DNA from: Isochrysis galbana
Taxonomy: Eukaryota; Haptophyta; Isochrysidales; Isochrysidaceae
Assembly: GCA_018136815.1 (NCBI GenBank)
Contig: CM030932.1
Coordinates: 62,001 to 126,000 of the forward strand
Length of the DNA: 64,000 bases
Direction: 5' to 3'
Below the pieces are notes generated by a model that saw only the letters and a list, made by a program, of their open reading frames with translations, did not search any database and had not been told where the DNA came from. The position numbers were made by a program, and so were the translations under genes. This document shows, piece after piece, positions 63,796 through 64,000 of the stretch. Within the stretch, counting starts at the first letter, position 1; each line of letters opens with the position of its first letter.

Positions 63796-64000
63796 TGCCG
63801 CACCGTCTCAGCGCAGTCAAATATTTGCGCGGGCGTGCCGACTGGATCAGTCTTCCTGTCCAGGACAGAGGCATATTGTGCTCAGAAGATCGAACAAGCA
63901 CGCACAAATGGCGCAATCAAGAAGTGGGCAGCGCATGGGCCTCCTCGTGCATGTGCGCCTAGCCTCCACGAGGCGCCAGCGACGGTATGCATACGCTGAA

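Overview
The window is nuclear DNA of a microbial eukaryote, most likely a unicellular alga. The evidence is short GT-AG introns, a spliced prohibitin-2, a plant/algal-type 3-ketoacyl-CoA synthase, a VTC1/DUF202-like membrane protein, two proteins with the TIR-like domain (an HSW..DD / FDKAC / SRLWC..E pattern) that I associate with haptophytes, dinoflagellates and pelagophytes, and a heavy load of retroelements and DNA transposons. The exact lineage cannot be fixed from the sequence. The DNA is GC-rich with many long G or C runs. One 100-base assembly gap lies at 26475-26574. Layout: 49-6066 (-) is a single-ORF LINE retrotransposon. 6.2-8.0 kb holds two opposed tandem arrays. 8341-13316 (+) is a ten-exon NLR-like gene (TIR-like domain with an RRM-like insertion, NACHT ATPase, WD40 repeats). 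Its WD40 part is a tandem array of 194-bp exon-plus-intron units. 13701-14824 (+) is an HNH/endonuclease VII-like gene. 15-24 kb has a LINE remnant, a 183-bp hAT-type MITE with an 8-bp target duplication, a putative 2OG-Fe(II)-oxygenase-like gene (-), and a 14 x 94 bp satellite. 24.5-26.5 kb holds an inverted copy of the NLR 3' end joined to a second WD40 exon array that runs into the gap. 26.6-39.4 kb is a large Ty3/gypsy chromodomain retrotransposon with a cytosine-methyltransferase-like domain ahead of its protease; gag is broken by frameshifts. The right half of the window has scattered cellular genes: prohibitin-2 (40430-41735, +), the VTC1/DUF202-like gene (45466-45930, -), the 3-ketoacyl-CoA synthase (49601-51456, -, three exons) and a polytopic membrane protein with a C-terminal TIR-like domain (58437-60493, +, three exons). 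Between them lie transposon relics: hAT dimerisation-domain fragments, LINE ORF1-like genes and tails, a TTAA-flanked MITE, and a 4.69-kb element (52205-56890) bounded by inverted repeats and an exact 8-bp duplication. That element carries one of two copies of an unrecognised coiled-coil protein family. Working together: the NLR-like gene, the adjacent nuclease-like gene and the membrane TIR-like protein look like parts of an algal innate-immunity or cell-death repertoire. This is inference from domains and proximity. The other genes are housekeeping or lipid metabolism and show no operon-like organisation.
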